Assembly (NCBI GenBank): GCA_963969395.1
Contig: OZ017796.1
Span: 1,862,501-1,926,500 of the forward strand
Length of the DNA: 64,000 nucleotides
Source: Pseudoscleropodium purum
Lineage: Eukaryota; Streptophyta; Bryopsida; Hypnales; Brachytheciaceae
Direction of reading: 5' to 3'
Positions 54,692 through 64,000 of this stretch are shown piece by piece (the first letter of the stretch is position 1; every line of letters starts with the position of its first letter). The notes beneath the pieces are model-generated. The model saw only the letters and a program-made list of their open reading frames with translations. It searched no databases and had not been told where the DNA came from. Both the position numbers and the translations under genes were made by a program.

Positions 54692-55720
54692 TCATATAGT
54701 GCCTTCCTTATGCACAATTGGATGATGGATAGTTACAACTTGACAAGTTGACATAGTAAAAGAATTGTTTTGATGTAAGGTTGGTTTGTCTTTGAAAAAG
54801 GGATGATGTAAGGCTTTCAATGCAGTGAGGCGCTTTCGTGGATCCCAAACTATCAATGACTCAATCAAATCCAAGGCTACATCACTCGCATGGGGAATGT
54901 GGCTTGCAAGGTTGACCAATGGAAATGTATTTTTGAACTCAAAGTTGCAAGCCTTTGCAAGCCTATGTCCTTCTTCCCAATCTTGTTTCCAATATTGGGG
55001 TGAACCAAGTATTGTAGAGATTTGATGAAATTGACTTTCTTCACTTCTGCCTTGAAAAAGTGGTTGAGATACAAACATCTCCGCCATAATTACTCCTACA
55101 GACCACATGTCACTACATGTTGAATAAGATGAAGAACAAAGTAGAATCTCAGGTGCTCGATACCATAGAGTGCCCACATTGGTGGTGTTACATCCACATG
55201 TACAATCTTCTTTTCCGCAATACCCCAATTTATACCCGGTAGTAGTGACATTATTTAAACAAAGGCCCATCTTCTTTGATAAACCAAAGTCTGCTAGTTT
55301 TAAGGTCTTGTCATTGGCTAATATGTTATCCGGCTTAAGATCACGATGAATATAACGCTTGCTATGCATGTAGGCCATTGCTTTTAGGATTTGATACATC
55401 CATGATTGAATTTCCACTTCGGATGGAATGGCTCTATCCCTAATCATTTGTGACAAATTGGTTGGCATGTACTCAAACACATAAAACAACTTGTCATCAT
55501 GTTTAAAAACTCCTTCAAATTCTATAATATTAGGATGATCTTGTAAGGCCTCTAAAGCCTCTACTTCACCCAATTTTTTTCCCTTTTCATATCTCTTGGC
55601 AATGGATGTACTCTTTAATTGTTTTATAGCCACCACTTCCTTGGTGTCATTGTTAATAAGTTTTGAAACATATCCATGGGCTCCTTCCCCTACTCGTTCA
55701 AATGTATATTGGGACTCCAT
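54692..55720 (-). CDS. RCK/MAK-like (CMGC) protein kinase, intronless, Cys-rich activation insert
   Basis: One uninterrupted frame of 342 residues. Kinase landmarks: GEGAHGYV loop (11-18), VAIK with Lys33, Glu52/Glu54 in the alphaC region, HRDLKPDN with Asp127, DFG at 144-146, WYRAPE at 186-191 and a DMWSVGVIMAEM block. The FEYMPTNLSQMIRDR segment and the C-lobe run (FQGRSEESQFHQISTILGSP, then a WDPRKRLTA block) match the MAK/ICK/MOK group, whose plant members are called MHK or CDKF;4. DFG to APE is about 43 residues instead of about 25; the extra stretch (about 155-180) holds the CGKEDCTCGC cluster, and the usual TxY of the family is not seen. The protein stops about 30 residues after the kinase domain, so the long tail of plant MHK is absent. 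Lack of introns and the isolated, repeat-rich position suggest a retrocopy (inference). All catalytic residues are intact, so it is not an obvious pseudogene. Confidence 0.85.
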   Translation of the reverse strand: MESQYTFERVGEGAHGYVSKLINNDTKEVVAIKQLKSTSIAKRYEKGKKLGEVEALEALQDHPNIIEFEGVFKHDDKLFYVFEYMPTNLSQMIRDRAIPSEVEIQSWMYQILKAMAYMHSKRYIHRDLKPDNILANDKTLKLADFGLSKKMGLCLNNVTTTGYKLGYCGKEDCTCGCNTTNVGTLWYRAPEILLCSSSYSTCSDMWSVGVIMAEMFVSQPLFQGRSEESQFHQISTILGSPQYWKQDWEEGHRLAKACNFEFKNTFPLVNLASHIPHASDVALDLIESLIVWDPRKRLTALKALHHPFFKDKPTLHQNNSFTMSTCQVVTIHHPIVHKEGTI

Positions 55721-56518
55721 GACTTTAGGTTTTATAACAATTTTTCAAATAATGTTTAACTATTAGATGTGATCCTTTGCTTTATATTATTCTTGTTTAA
55801 GACTCATTTGAAATGCTTGAATTGTGTCATATCAATCCACTTAAACAAAGATTTTGGATAGGTAATATATGTAATCTACAAGCATGTAATTGCATGCATA
55901 TTGATGTACTAAACAATAACACAAATTATTGATTGAATAATGGTGAATAAATAAATAAAAATACATCATCCAAATTTATCTTGGTTAATAAAAGTTTGAA
56001 GTGTTGATGAATCACCATGTATCCAAAGCAAACTTATATAGTCTACAACTTTTACATTATGACTATATTTTTACATTATGACTATACTTTTACATTAATA
56101 TTACTTAATTCTTTTATGCTTTTTCTTTGTAACTTAATCTTTTGTGCTTGTTTTTTGTGATTAAAGTATTTCTACAATTAGTTTATTATACATATTTTTC
56201 TTTTACTTTAACTTTAATGGTCATGTGCTTATTACCTAATTCAAATTTAATGATTATTTTAAATTAATGAATCAATGTTTTAATAGATTGAATTCAACAT
56301 TGTTTTTAATGAAAAAAAGAATTTCAAATAACTAGGATATCAAGAGTATTATGAAGATACTTTTATAATTATGAAATTTGAAAAGCAATCATTGATTTCA
56401 AAGATTTCTTACATATAGTTAAAATAAATAGGTTGACTCAATTATTTTTATTATGTTCATAATCAAAAATCATATTTTCAACAAAGAAGATGAAATATAC
56501 ATTACAGTTAATACATGA
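55721..56518. other. AT-rich 5' flank of the RCK-like kinase
   Basis: Upstream side of the kinase. A TATA-like ATATAAAG (minus strand) lies near 55780-55788, about 60 bases before the ATG; this is weak evidence in such AT-rich DNA. The rest holds three tandem TTTACATTATGACTATA-type units at about 56050-56100 and nothing else defined. Confidence 0.35.
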
Positions 56519-57483
56519 TTGACCCCTAAAGTTCCATGATTGTGTTTTCACTAAAATGCTTAAAAATAGCCATTTTTAGTACTATTATCAAAATTTTGAA
56601 TTTTTTTTGACACATAAAACTGTAGGATCTTGTAGTGTATTGACTTGAAAACATGTGTTAAGAATTTCAAAAATTTCCATTATGTGGATTGCAAGATATA
56701 AATATTCAAATTCACTAAAATCATTTTTTTGCCTTGCAAAAAATAGGATGGATGCACTTAGCAAGTTCACTTTTCTATAAAAAAAAATGTCCAAAATGGT
56801 GGTGCTTTTTTCTAGACAAGTTAGCTATGTGCTTGAAAATTTTCACATCATTTGGAATTGTACAACATATAGGAAAAAAAAGTAGGTAGACAATAGTAGA
56901 GAATGATTGAAAATATTAAATTGTTAAGATTTCAATCATGGAATCAAAAAATGCCAATCCCAATGGTTGCAATGTTGTGATAAACAATTTACATCCTATG
57001 ATTTTATTTTTTCCAAAATATTGAAAATTGAATATAAAAGACTTCAAAGTTTATTTTAGAATAGAAAATTAATGCTTGCCTACATACCAAAAATCCTCAT
57101 AACTTTTGATTCATTAATAAAAATGGGATGAATCAAAACTTTCAATGTATATGTAACTCTAGAAATCCAATTTCAAAATTTTATTTGTGAAAAAAAATAT
57201 TTTATTTATTTGTCCAGATTGCCCATTTTCAAAAGAAAGTAGCATATTAGGGCAAAACTTTGACTCACATTTTCAAATGTCATGAAATTTAGTCACATCA
57301 CTAGTAGAAAATTCAACGTTCACAATGACAAAAAAATGTTGATTTTTTTTTGTTAATGTCTGTATTGATTAGGATATATTGATTTGAATGTTGCATAGCA
57401 AAAAAGTGTTGATTTGGCAACAAGAAAATGTTGATTTGGCAAACAAAAAAAAGTGTTCATTTTTCACCAACTAAAATTTACAA

Positions 57484-57695
57484 ATTTTATTCACAACTAA
57501 AAAATCAAAATTTTATTCACAACTAAAAAATCAAAATTTTATTCACAACTAAAAAATCAAAATTTTATTCACAACTAAAAAATCAAAATTTTATTCACAA
57601 CTAAAAAATCAAAATTTTATTCACAACTAAAAAATCAAAATTTTATTCACAACTAAAAAATCAAAATTTTATTCACAACTAAAAAATCAAAATTT
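57484..57695. repeat. 26 bp minisatellite, eight near-perfect copies
   Basis: Unit TTATTCACAACTAAAAAATC followed by AAAATT, repeated with strict 26 bp period from about 57487. The copies are essentially identical, so the array is recent or homogenised. No unique spacers, so not a CRISPR. Confidence 0.95.
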
Positions 57696-57845
57696 TGGAC
57701 CAATGAGGGGCTACAACGTGGCACCTCACCACAAGGGCAAGCCATCTAGGGGGCCATGCCATGTGGGGTCACCCCCGGGGTTTGAACCCAGGACCTTGGA
57801 AGTGAAACTCCAAGGTCTAAACCAATGCACCACAAATGCATTTGC
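57696..57845 (-). mobile_element. tRNA-derived SINE fragment
   Basis: On the minus strand, an A-box-like GTGGTGCATTGGTTTAGACC (57832-57813) and a B-box GGGTTCAAACCCC (57789-57777) are about 44 bases apart, the spacing in a tRNA gene. The middle folds as CCTTGGA/TCCAAGG but no cloverleaf acceptor stem can be formed, so it is a SINE head rather than a tRNA gene. Confidence 0.55.
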
Positions 57846-57911
57846 ATGTGCATGGGAGTAAATGTTTTATTTATTTATTTAGTTTCTCGTTGTTTTTGCA
57901 TTTGCCATGTG

Positions 57912-58265
57912 AAGTCAGCAGACTTCAGGGGCCGTTTTCACATAGTAAATCAACTTATTTTTTGAAACTTTCAACTAAGAAAAGTTGAGAAATGAATGTA
58001 CCTTTCATCTTCAAAAATCCATTTGCAATTTTAATTCTTTAATAGAAAGTTATGAACAAAATTCAGAGAGGGTGTTTAAAAGTGTTAAAAAAATGACCAT
58101 TTCAACCCCTCTCTGAATTTTTTTAATAACTTTCTATTAAAGAATCAAAATTGCAAATGGATTTTTGAAGATGAAAGGTACATTCATTTCTCAACTTTTC
58201 TTAGTTGAAAATCTAAAAAAAAGGTAGTTTACTATGTGAAAACGACCCCTGAAGTTTGCTGACTT
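57912..58265. mobile_element. Foldback element with ~160 bp arms
   Basis: Left arm from GTCAGCAGACTTCAGGGG and right arm ending CCCCTGAAGTTTGCTGAC. The arms are highly similar throughout, including AATCCATTTGCAATTTT (left) against AAAATTGCAAATGGATT (right) and CAGAGAGGG / CCCTCTCTG near the centre at about 58060-58120. Confidence 0.85.
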
Positions 58266-59053
58266 TTAAAAGCACTGATTTGTGAATACTTAAGTTATTA
58301 AATTCTTTTTTACCTATATATTATTTCCTTGAAGCATGAATATGAATTTTTTTTAAAGTTTTGAGTATCTATTTCCAACATATTTTTTCAACATGTAAAG
58401 AAGGTTGAAAGTTCTACAATTGATGAACACATTTTGGGTAAATAGTTTGAAAGATAAAACCTAACCACTTTATAACAAAATTTTAAGTTTTTTGCTTTAA
58501 AGTTTTCACACCATATGTGCCCAAAGACTAGCTTTAAGGCACAAAAACTTTTATGACTTTTGATCACATGATTGGAAAGTTATTCCATCATATGTAATTT
58601 TCATTAATCTTTAGGGAAATTGGAAATCCCAAAAAAGTTCTTAGAAAATAACACTTTTTATAAAAATAAACATTTCAATTTGATTTTCTAAATTAATTTT
58701 TATATGAAAAGCTTTGAAGTATTCTATTTTGATTAATGAGATAAAATTTTTAAAGATTTTTAATTTATCGGTAGTTGTGGAATTTGTATTCTAAAATGAA
58801 GTTAAAATTTTCTTTGTTACTCAATTTCAAATAATGTTGAAAAAGAAATAAAAACATTGGATTTACATCCTTTATTGTAACAGTACAAACTATTCATGAT
58901 TAAAATTGACATTTTTGAATTCTATAATTAAATTTTAAAGAACTTTGAATTTTAAATCATTACAATTAATCCCTTCAAGATGCTAATCCTTTAATGAAAA
59001 GTTATAAACAAAATGGTGATAGGTATTAGAAATTATTGTTTTTATAAATTCAA

Positions 59054-59392
59054 GAAACTTTGGAGGTTGTTTTGGCATAGTAAAAGAACTTTTTTGAAAA
59101 CATTTTGAACTAATAAAAGTTGTTAATTTAAAAAATATTTCATCTCCAAAATTCCATTTGAGGTTTGGAGATTTTACTCAAAAGTTTTGGACAAATTTAA
59201 GAGAGAGGTTGGGAATTTATTATTTTTGACATTTTTGAACATGCTCTTTGAATTTTATTCATAACTTTTGATTGGAGGATCAAAACTTCAAATGGATTAT
59301 TGGAGATGAAATCTTCTTTGAATTACCAACTTTTATTAATTCAAAATTTTTTCAAAAAAGTTGTTTTACTATGCCAAAACAGCCTCCAAAGT
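59054..59392. mobile_element. Second foldback element, related family
   Basis: Left arm ACTTTGGAGGTTGTTTTGGC and right arm GCCAAAACAGCCTCCAAAGT are inverse copies, with inner blocks CATCTCCAAAATTCCATTTG / CAAATGGATTATTGGAGATG. Arms are more diverged than in the element at 57912. A related single arm follows at about 59400-59590. Confidence 0.75.
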
Positions 59393-59912
59393 CTACTGAA
59401 TTTTTTTATATTTTAAATTCCAATATTTCTCTAAATTTTAATTATAACTTTTGATTGAACAATTGAAATCTCAAACGGATTGTTGAAGATGAAGTTTGGT
59501 TCAATTTCACAAATTTTTGCAATTCAAAGTTTTTTGGAAAAAGTTCATTTATTATGTACAAATTACTTCCAAAATTTGTTGACTTTAATGGACACTGAAT
59601 TGTACGTGAATACATAATTGAAAAGAAAACTACATTGTACAATGAAGATTCCAAAAGATTCCAAAAATGTTTAACAAAAATCTGTTGATTTTGTCACTAA
59701 TTGCCCAAATCAATAGAAAAAATTGTCACCATTAACAAAAAAATGTGGAAATGGTCATTGTAGTACCCAAATCAACATAAATATGTTGATTTTCTGTTAA
59801 TTTGGATGTCATTACTTGCCCAAAATTGCTATCTAGCCAAAAAGGCATGTTTGTCTTTTAGGAGTTAAGTGAATATACATTATTCCTAAAATTGACCATA
59901 TAATCATTGAAA

Positions 59913-60178
59913 CATTAAAAGATATTTGAGGATTCTAAAAGCCTGCAAGTTATCAAGCTTTGTGAATACCAAGAACTATACTGCTACAGTGACTATATAG
60001 CAATTTGGTGTGGCCAAGACCCTGCCACATCATTTTTAAAATTTTTCTTCAACTTTGTTTTGCATTTGAAGAATTTTCGTTTTTTTGGAATTTTTTTTTC
60101 TTGACAACTAGTCGTTCCCTATGCTGCAGGGGAAGAAGCCCAAAATGGGCTCTCATAGCCCTCAGAAATCTTCTAATG
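59913..60178. mobile_element. MITE family B, copy 2
   Basis: About 266 bp. Ends CATTAAAAGATATTTGAGG and CCTCAGAAATCTTCTAATG are imperfect inverse copies; interior blocks match the copy at 49966 (GCCTGC, GTGGCCAAGACCCTGCCAC, CGTTCCC, GGGCTC). It starts 45 bp after the end of R1 copy 3. Confidence 0.65.
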
Positions 60179-63100
60179 AGGGTCACTATCTTTTTTATGC
60201 CACCTATATTTGAATTTTAGATGGTCCCACCTAAAATCACCACAACCCTTGCATAACAATCCAATGGAGGTTGTCAAGTTCTTTAAGGCACCCAATGGGA
60301 GATAAAGTATTTATATGCCCTATGCTTTTAGCTTTAAAAAATTTATAAAACAATATTGTGTGTTAGAAATTTATGAAAGGACTTTGGTTGGATTTTTTTC
60401 CATTAATCTAACAACCTTATCAAAAAATCATTATTTGAACCACCCATCTAGTAGGATAGAAAAGTGGTGGTTTTGGGTGCTTTTAATGTAACTACACCTA
60501 ATTATAATCTTTTCAAAAACCAACCACTATAAATTCTTGCCTAATGTGTACTTCCACTATTCATGAGAGTCAATGGTTGGTTTTAAAAACACCTATTTTC
60601 ATCACATTAAAATTTCATAGTTTATTCATATAGTGTCCAAGAAATGGATTCTAAGATAATCTAAAATCTCTTTTGGCTACCAACAAGACTTGAAGTTTTT
60701 CAATATAATAATAGGAACCATGTTGAGTTGCTTATTTGTGCGATTTTAGGTGTAGTTTCCTTACCTTATTGTATTATGTGTCATTGTACAATATTGAGTC
60801 AATTTTAACGATCCATGTTTGTTTTTTGGGGAAAATTTGCCATCTCTAACATGTTTGAGCTTGTCAAACTCCATCTTGCTAAAATTGTGCTAGTGTTGTG
60901 AAGGCTAGTGACATGTTTTGTTTCGAAAAAACCTTGCTAAGACAAAGTTAATTATCTTGTGGTCTTGCCTCCAAATGTAGGCATCATTGTTTGGATTTAG
61001 GTGATAGGTTAACCCTTAAATGTCAGCAAAGATGTTTGGCATCCAATGGATGACATGGAATTCTAAAGTAGGACAAAAGTTTAGCTATTCATTCATTACA
61101 ATCTTGTTGTAAAATTAAGAGGAGGTCTTCTATAGTAGTTTGACTTCCAATCAATACTTTTGCAATATTTTAAGCCAATGATTCCCACGGTAATGAAAAG
61201 GGATGATTTCCAAGGTCACTTCTTTGTCCTTTTAAGGGCTAATATTTGTGATGCTATTAAGGAGCTAGGAAATATGTTATTAGCTCCACCAAGTTCAAAT
61301 TCAGTGACACTTGGGCTTTTATTTTTGACTTTTTGGTACCAAATTGCACCAAAAAAAATAATTTGGCTAAAAAATGGCAAAAAACATGAAGTTTTTTTGC
61401 TGAAAAACTTCAAATTAATCCCTAAAATTTGGTGTTTGCAAAACTTTGAAGTTAAATAAAATCTAACCAAATTTCTATTTTTAGTAATTTCTATTTAAAA
61501 AAAGTTCCTCTTGAAGTCTAATTTAAGCATCAAAAATCCAATCTTCAAAATAAATGATAGACATGTATTTCTAGTAAATTTTGTCAAAGATCTCTTTAAA
61601 GATCATTACTTAAAATCTTATGTTTAGGACTATACTTAAAAATTCACTTAAAACACCTCTTTCTCTTATAGTTAATAAGTCGAAGGTAATTTATTTGCAA
61701 CTCCTTTAACAAATGTTATATACTTCACCCTTTATTAACCCCTATAACACAACTAAATGTAGACGGCCTTTTTTAAGCTTATTAGAATTTGCTCTAAATT
61801 GAACAAAAAAGTCAATATTTTGATAAGTTGTATCAATTTTTTCAATTATAACTATACAAATTCAAACTTAACATGCTAGAGGTCACATGGGAAAAAAATA
61901 TAATAATATCACTTATGGATTAAAAGATTATACTGTTTGATCATAAGGGTGTTAAAATTGTAAAAGTAATGTGAAGTCACATATCAAATCAAAAAATTAG
62001 TCACCAACAAAATACAAGGTTAGAGGGCTTAACATATATAACCCCAATCAATTTATGACTTCTCAAAATCTATTCTACATTTTTTTAAATGAATTTCTCA
62101 TGTGATTTTTTCTTCAAGATCTAGTGTATCTAAGGTTTATTTCAAAGAGCCCTCAACACTACAAAAAGTAAAGAATTGCAATGGAGCCCCTTGCACAAAA
62201 TCTTGAATAAAAAAATCATGAATAGATTTTTGATGCTAAAAGTAGACTTCAAAAAAAATTCTCAAAAATATGAACTACTAAAAATAATAACTTGATAAGG
62301 TTTTATTAAACTTCAAAATATTATTGACACTAGAATTTGGTGCTTTGGGCATTTAGGAATTCATTGATACTCCCTCTAGAATGACTTGGCTAGGACTTGA
62401 ATTATTAGCTTAAGAAAAAAATTGTACATTCGGTTTGTAAGAGCATCATCAAATTTATTTCTATCTTCTACTTGGTGTAAAGTGAGATCTTATGATTACT
62501 ATCATGAAAGGTTTATTAAAAGGTTTATTAAAAAATTTCTTTTAATAGACACACAAAATTTGCATCAGGATTTTGATCTTTGGAAAATCAAAATAGAGCC
62601 CATTAGAGGCACTGTAAAAGATAAAAAAGAGAGACACTTCAAATCATGCTTTAGAAAGAAGAAAAATTAAAGAAATGACTCTTCAAATTTTTAAGAGGAG
62701 AAGAAGAGCCAAGTTTCTAGAAAGGAATTTCATGGAAGTAGTTGATATTCATAGGTTTTAATAGTGTTTTGAAGTCCATATATTTTATTTAGCAATGTTT
62801 TGCATGGCAAACAATTCATTCATTTTTCTACAATTTATGACACTATTGAATAACTATGTACATATAGATAAGCTTTGAAAATCCGAATTGATTAGGAAAA
62901 CTAAGCTATAGCTTTAAATTCGTTAATTTAGGGGGCAAGTAAATGGGAATGCTTCTCAAAATATCCTAATAAATCTTTGAAACCAAAAAATCATAAAAAA
63001 ATGTTCCTTCAAATTGGATCATATATTTTGAATATTCACATTCAATTCTAATTTCCAAATTTTTTATTGTCCTCTTAAAGGCCTCATAGGTGAAGTATTT

Positions 63101-64000
63101 TCCTAGTTAATCTTTTATCTTTCTTAACTTGGATCTTTAAATCTTTCTCTAATTTGAAGCATTGTTTATGGTTTAGCTTTGTTGCGATTCTTTAGCTTCT
63201 AATTTGGACTTTATGACTTTATGACTTGGCTTTGTTTCATGATTAGGAACAACCGATTCTTTATCTAGGGCAACTTGATTTTACTTCTTTCACTTCATAA
63301 GTTAGCCTAATGTAATTTTGGTTAACACATTGACATTTTTTCCACACCAACTTGGAATTGATCTTTTTTACCTCAATATCACTCATTCTAGAATATATTA
63401 CTCTACCAAATTAGATTAATAACTACCTTGTAGATACTCAACAATATATTTTTTTACTACTTTGCATGCTTCAAACACTCTTGAACAAAATCTACTTGGA
63501 ACTTTGTAGAAGACAACATTCAAACTTTATATACCCCAATTTGGATTCTTTACACTCAAATTGTCCATCACACTTCAAACATGAGACTAGCATACTCTTC
63601 ATTTTTTCAAATACTCTATTACATTGCATCCATATTATATTTACTCAAGTCTCTTTTTAAACACTAATTTAGTAATACACTCACACAAACAACCTCAATT
63701 ACTCAACAATTATCACTTAATTATGACGTGCAAACTAACACAAAAACTTACAAAACTTTAGTCCATTAAAGCCTAACTTAGAATAAAAACACATTTACAA
63801 CAACTGAGTAAACCCACACTTTTACTTTTAGTCAAGCAAGATCAAATTGAGCATGACTCCCTGCTACTAATCAACAATAATTACCCCACTACAATATTGC
63901 AAACTCCAACTGAAACCAATTTGACAAGCATTCTTCAAGTAAACACCCCAATTGACCACACATGCAAAGGTCATAATTTTTTTAAGTAACACTTGTCACC
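60179..64000. other. AT-rich intergenic DNA to the window end
   Basis: No gene recognised. Isolated end-like motifs occur: TTAACCCTTAAATGTCAGCA at 61009 (R1 type) and TACTCCCTCTAGAATGACTT near 62368 (Stowaway type), neither with a visible partner. A 99-codon frame at 61160-61459 (+) has no domain. Confidence 0.5.

Larger units (their letters stand above)
57299..59804. mobile_element. CACTA-like non-autonomous element, 2.5 kb
   Basis: Left end CACTAGTAGAAAATTCAAC (57299) and right end GTTGATTTTCTGTTAATTTG (to 59804) are imperfect inverse copies; CACTA(C/G)TAGAAAA is the usual CACTA terminus. Subterminal TGTTGATTTGGC-type repeats on the left (57340-57440) and their complement GCCCAAATCAA on the right (59702-59770) fit the superfamily. 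No transposase. The right CACTA tip is mutated and no clean 3 bp duplication is visible. Confidence 0.55.
56519..59868 (+). mobile_element. R1 repeat family, copy 3, split by a CACTA-like insertion
   Basis: Left end TTGACCCCTAAAGTTCCATG at 56519; R1 sequence continues to about 57298, then resumes at about 59805 (TACTTGCCC, AGCCAAAAA.GC) and ends TTGTCTTTTAGGAGTTAA at 59868. About 70 bp of R1 seem missing at the junction. Confidence 0.7.

Noticed and set aside
57484..57695. CRISPR array
   Set aside because: The units are contiguous 26 bp repeats with no unique spacers, in a plant nuclear genome.
57760..57845. tRNA gene on the minus strand
   Set aside because: A and B boxes are present, but there is no acceptor stem and the anticodon-arm region forms a 7 bp stem with an 8-base loop; it fits a SINE head.

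Overview
The window is nuclear DNA of a land plant. It has spliced genes with GT-AG introns of roughly 70-600 bp, a chloroplast-targeted HSP90 (HSP90C type), a Dof transcription factor and a plant-type S6 kinase, in a very AT-rich intergenic background full of small non-coding transposons. Short introns, few genes and long AT-rich gaps would suit a bryophyte or lycophyte-like genome, but that placement is inference. I recognise five protein genes in 64 kb; all other calls are repeats or unassigned DNA.

Layout. 1-5.4 kb: the 3' part of a codanin-1 homologue on the + strand, cut by the left edge. 10.2-16.6 kb: a complete 20-exon HSP90C gene (+), 796 residues. 23.7-24.7 kb: a single-exon Dof zinc-finger factor (-). 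44.9-47.8 kb: a complete six-coding-exon AGC kinase of the S6K type (-), with an intron-containing 5' leader reaching about 48.8 kb. 54.7-55.7 kb: an intronless RCK/MAK-like protein kinase (-) isolated in repeat-rich DNA, with an unusual cysteine-rich insertion in its activation segment.

Between the genes lie small non-autonomous DNA elements: three copies of a ~0.9 kb family with TTAACCCCTAAAGGACCA-like inverted ends (one interrupted by a GC-rich insert with an ~18 bp target duplication, one by a 2.5 kb CACTA-like element), two Stowaway-like elements, two further MITE families (one copy sits in the last S6K intron), and several large foldback palindromes, some of them nested. No reverse transcriptase, transposase or integrase reading frame was recognised. 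Several less AT-rich islands (about 17.2-18.0, 22.4-23.6, 26.9-27.7, 34.2-34.9 and 35.6-38.2 kb) carry simple repeats but no gene I can name.

The genes do not form a pathway. They are unrelated nuclear genes: plastid chaperone, transcription factor, TOR-pathway kinase, codanin homologue and a CDK-like kinase. The observations most worth follow-up are the RCK retrokinase with its Cys-rich activation-loop insert, the GC-rich CGGACG-repeat insert with a long target-site duplication, and the nested palindrome/CACTA/SINE complex at 56.5-59.9 kb.
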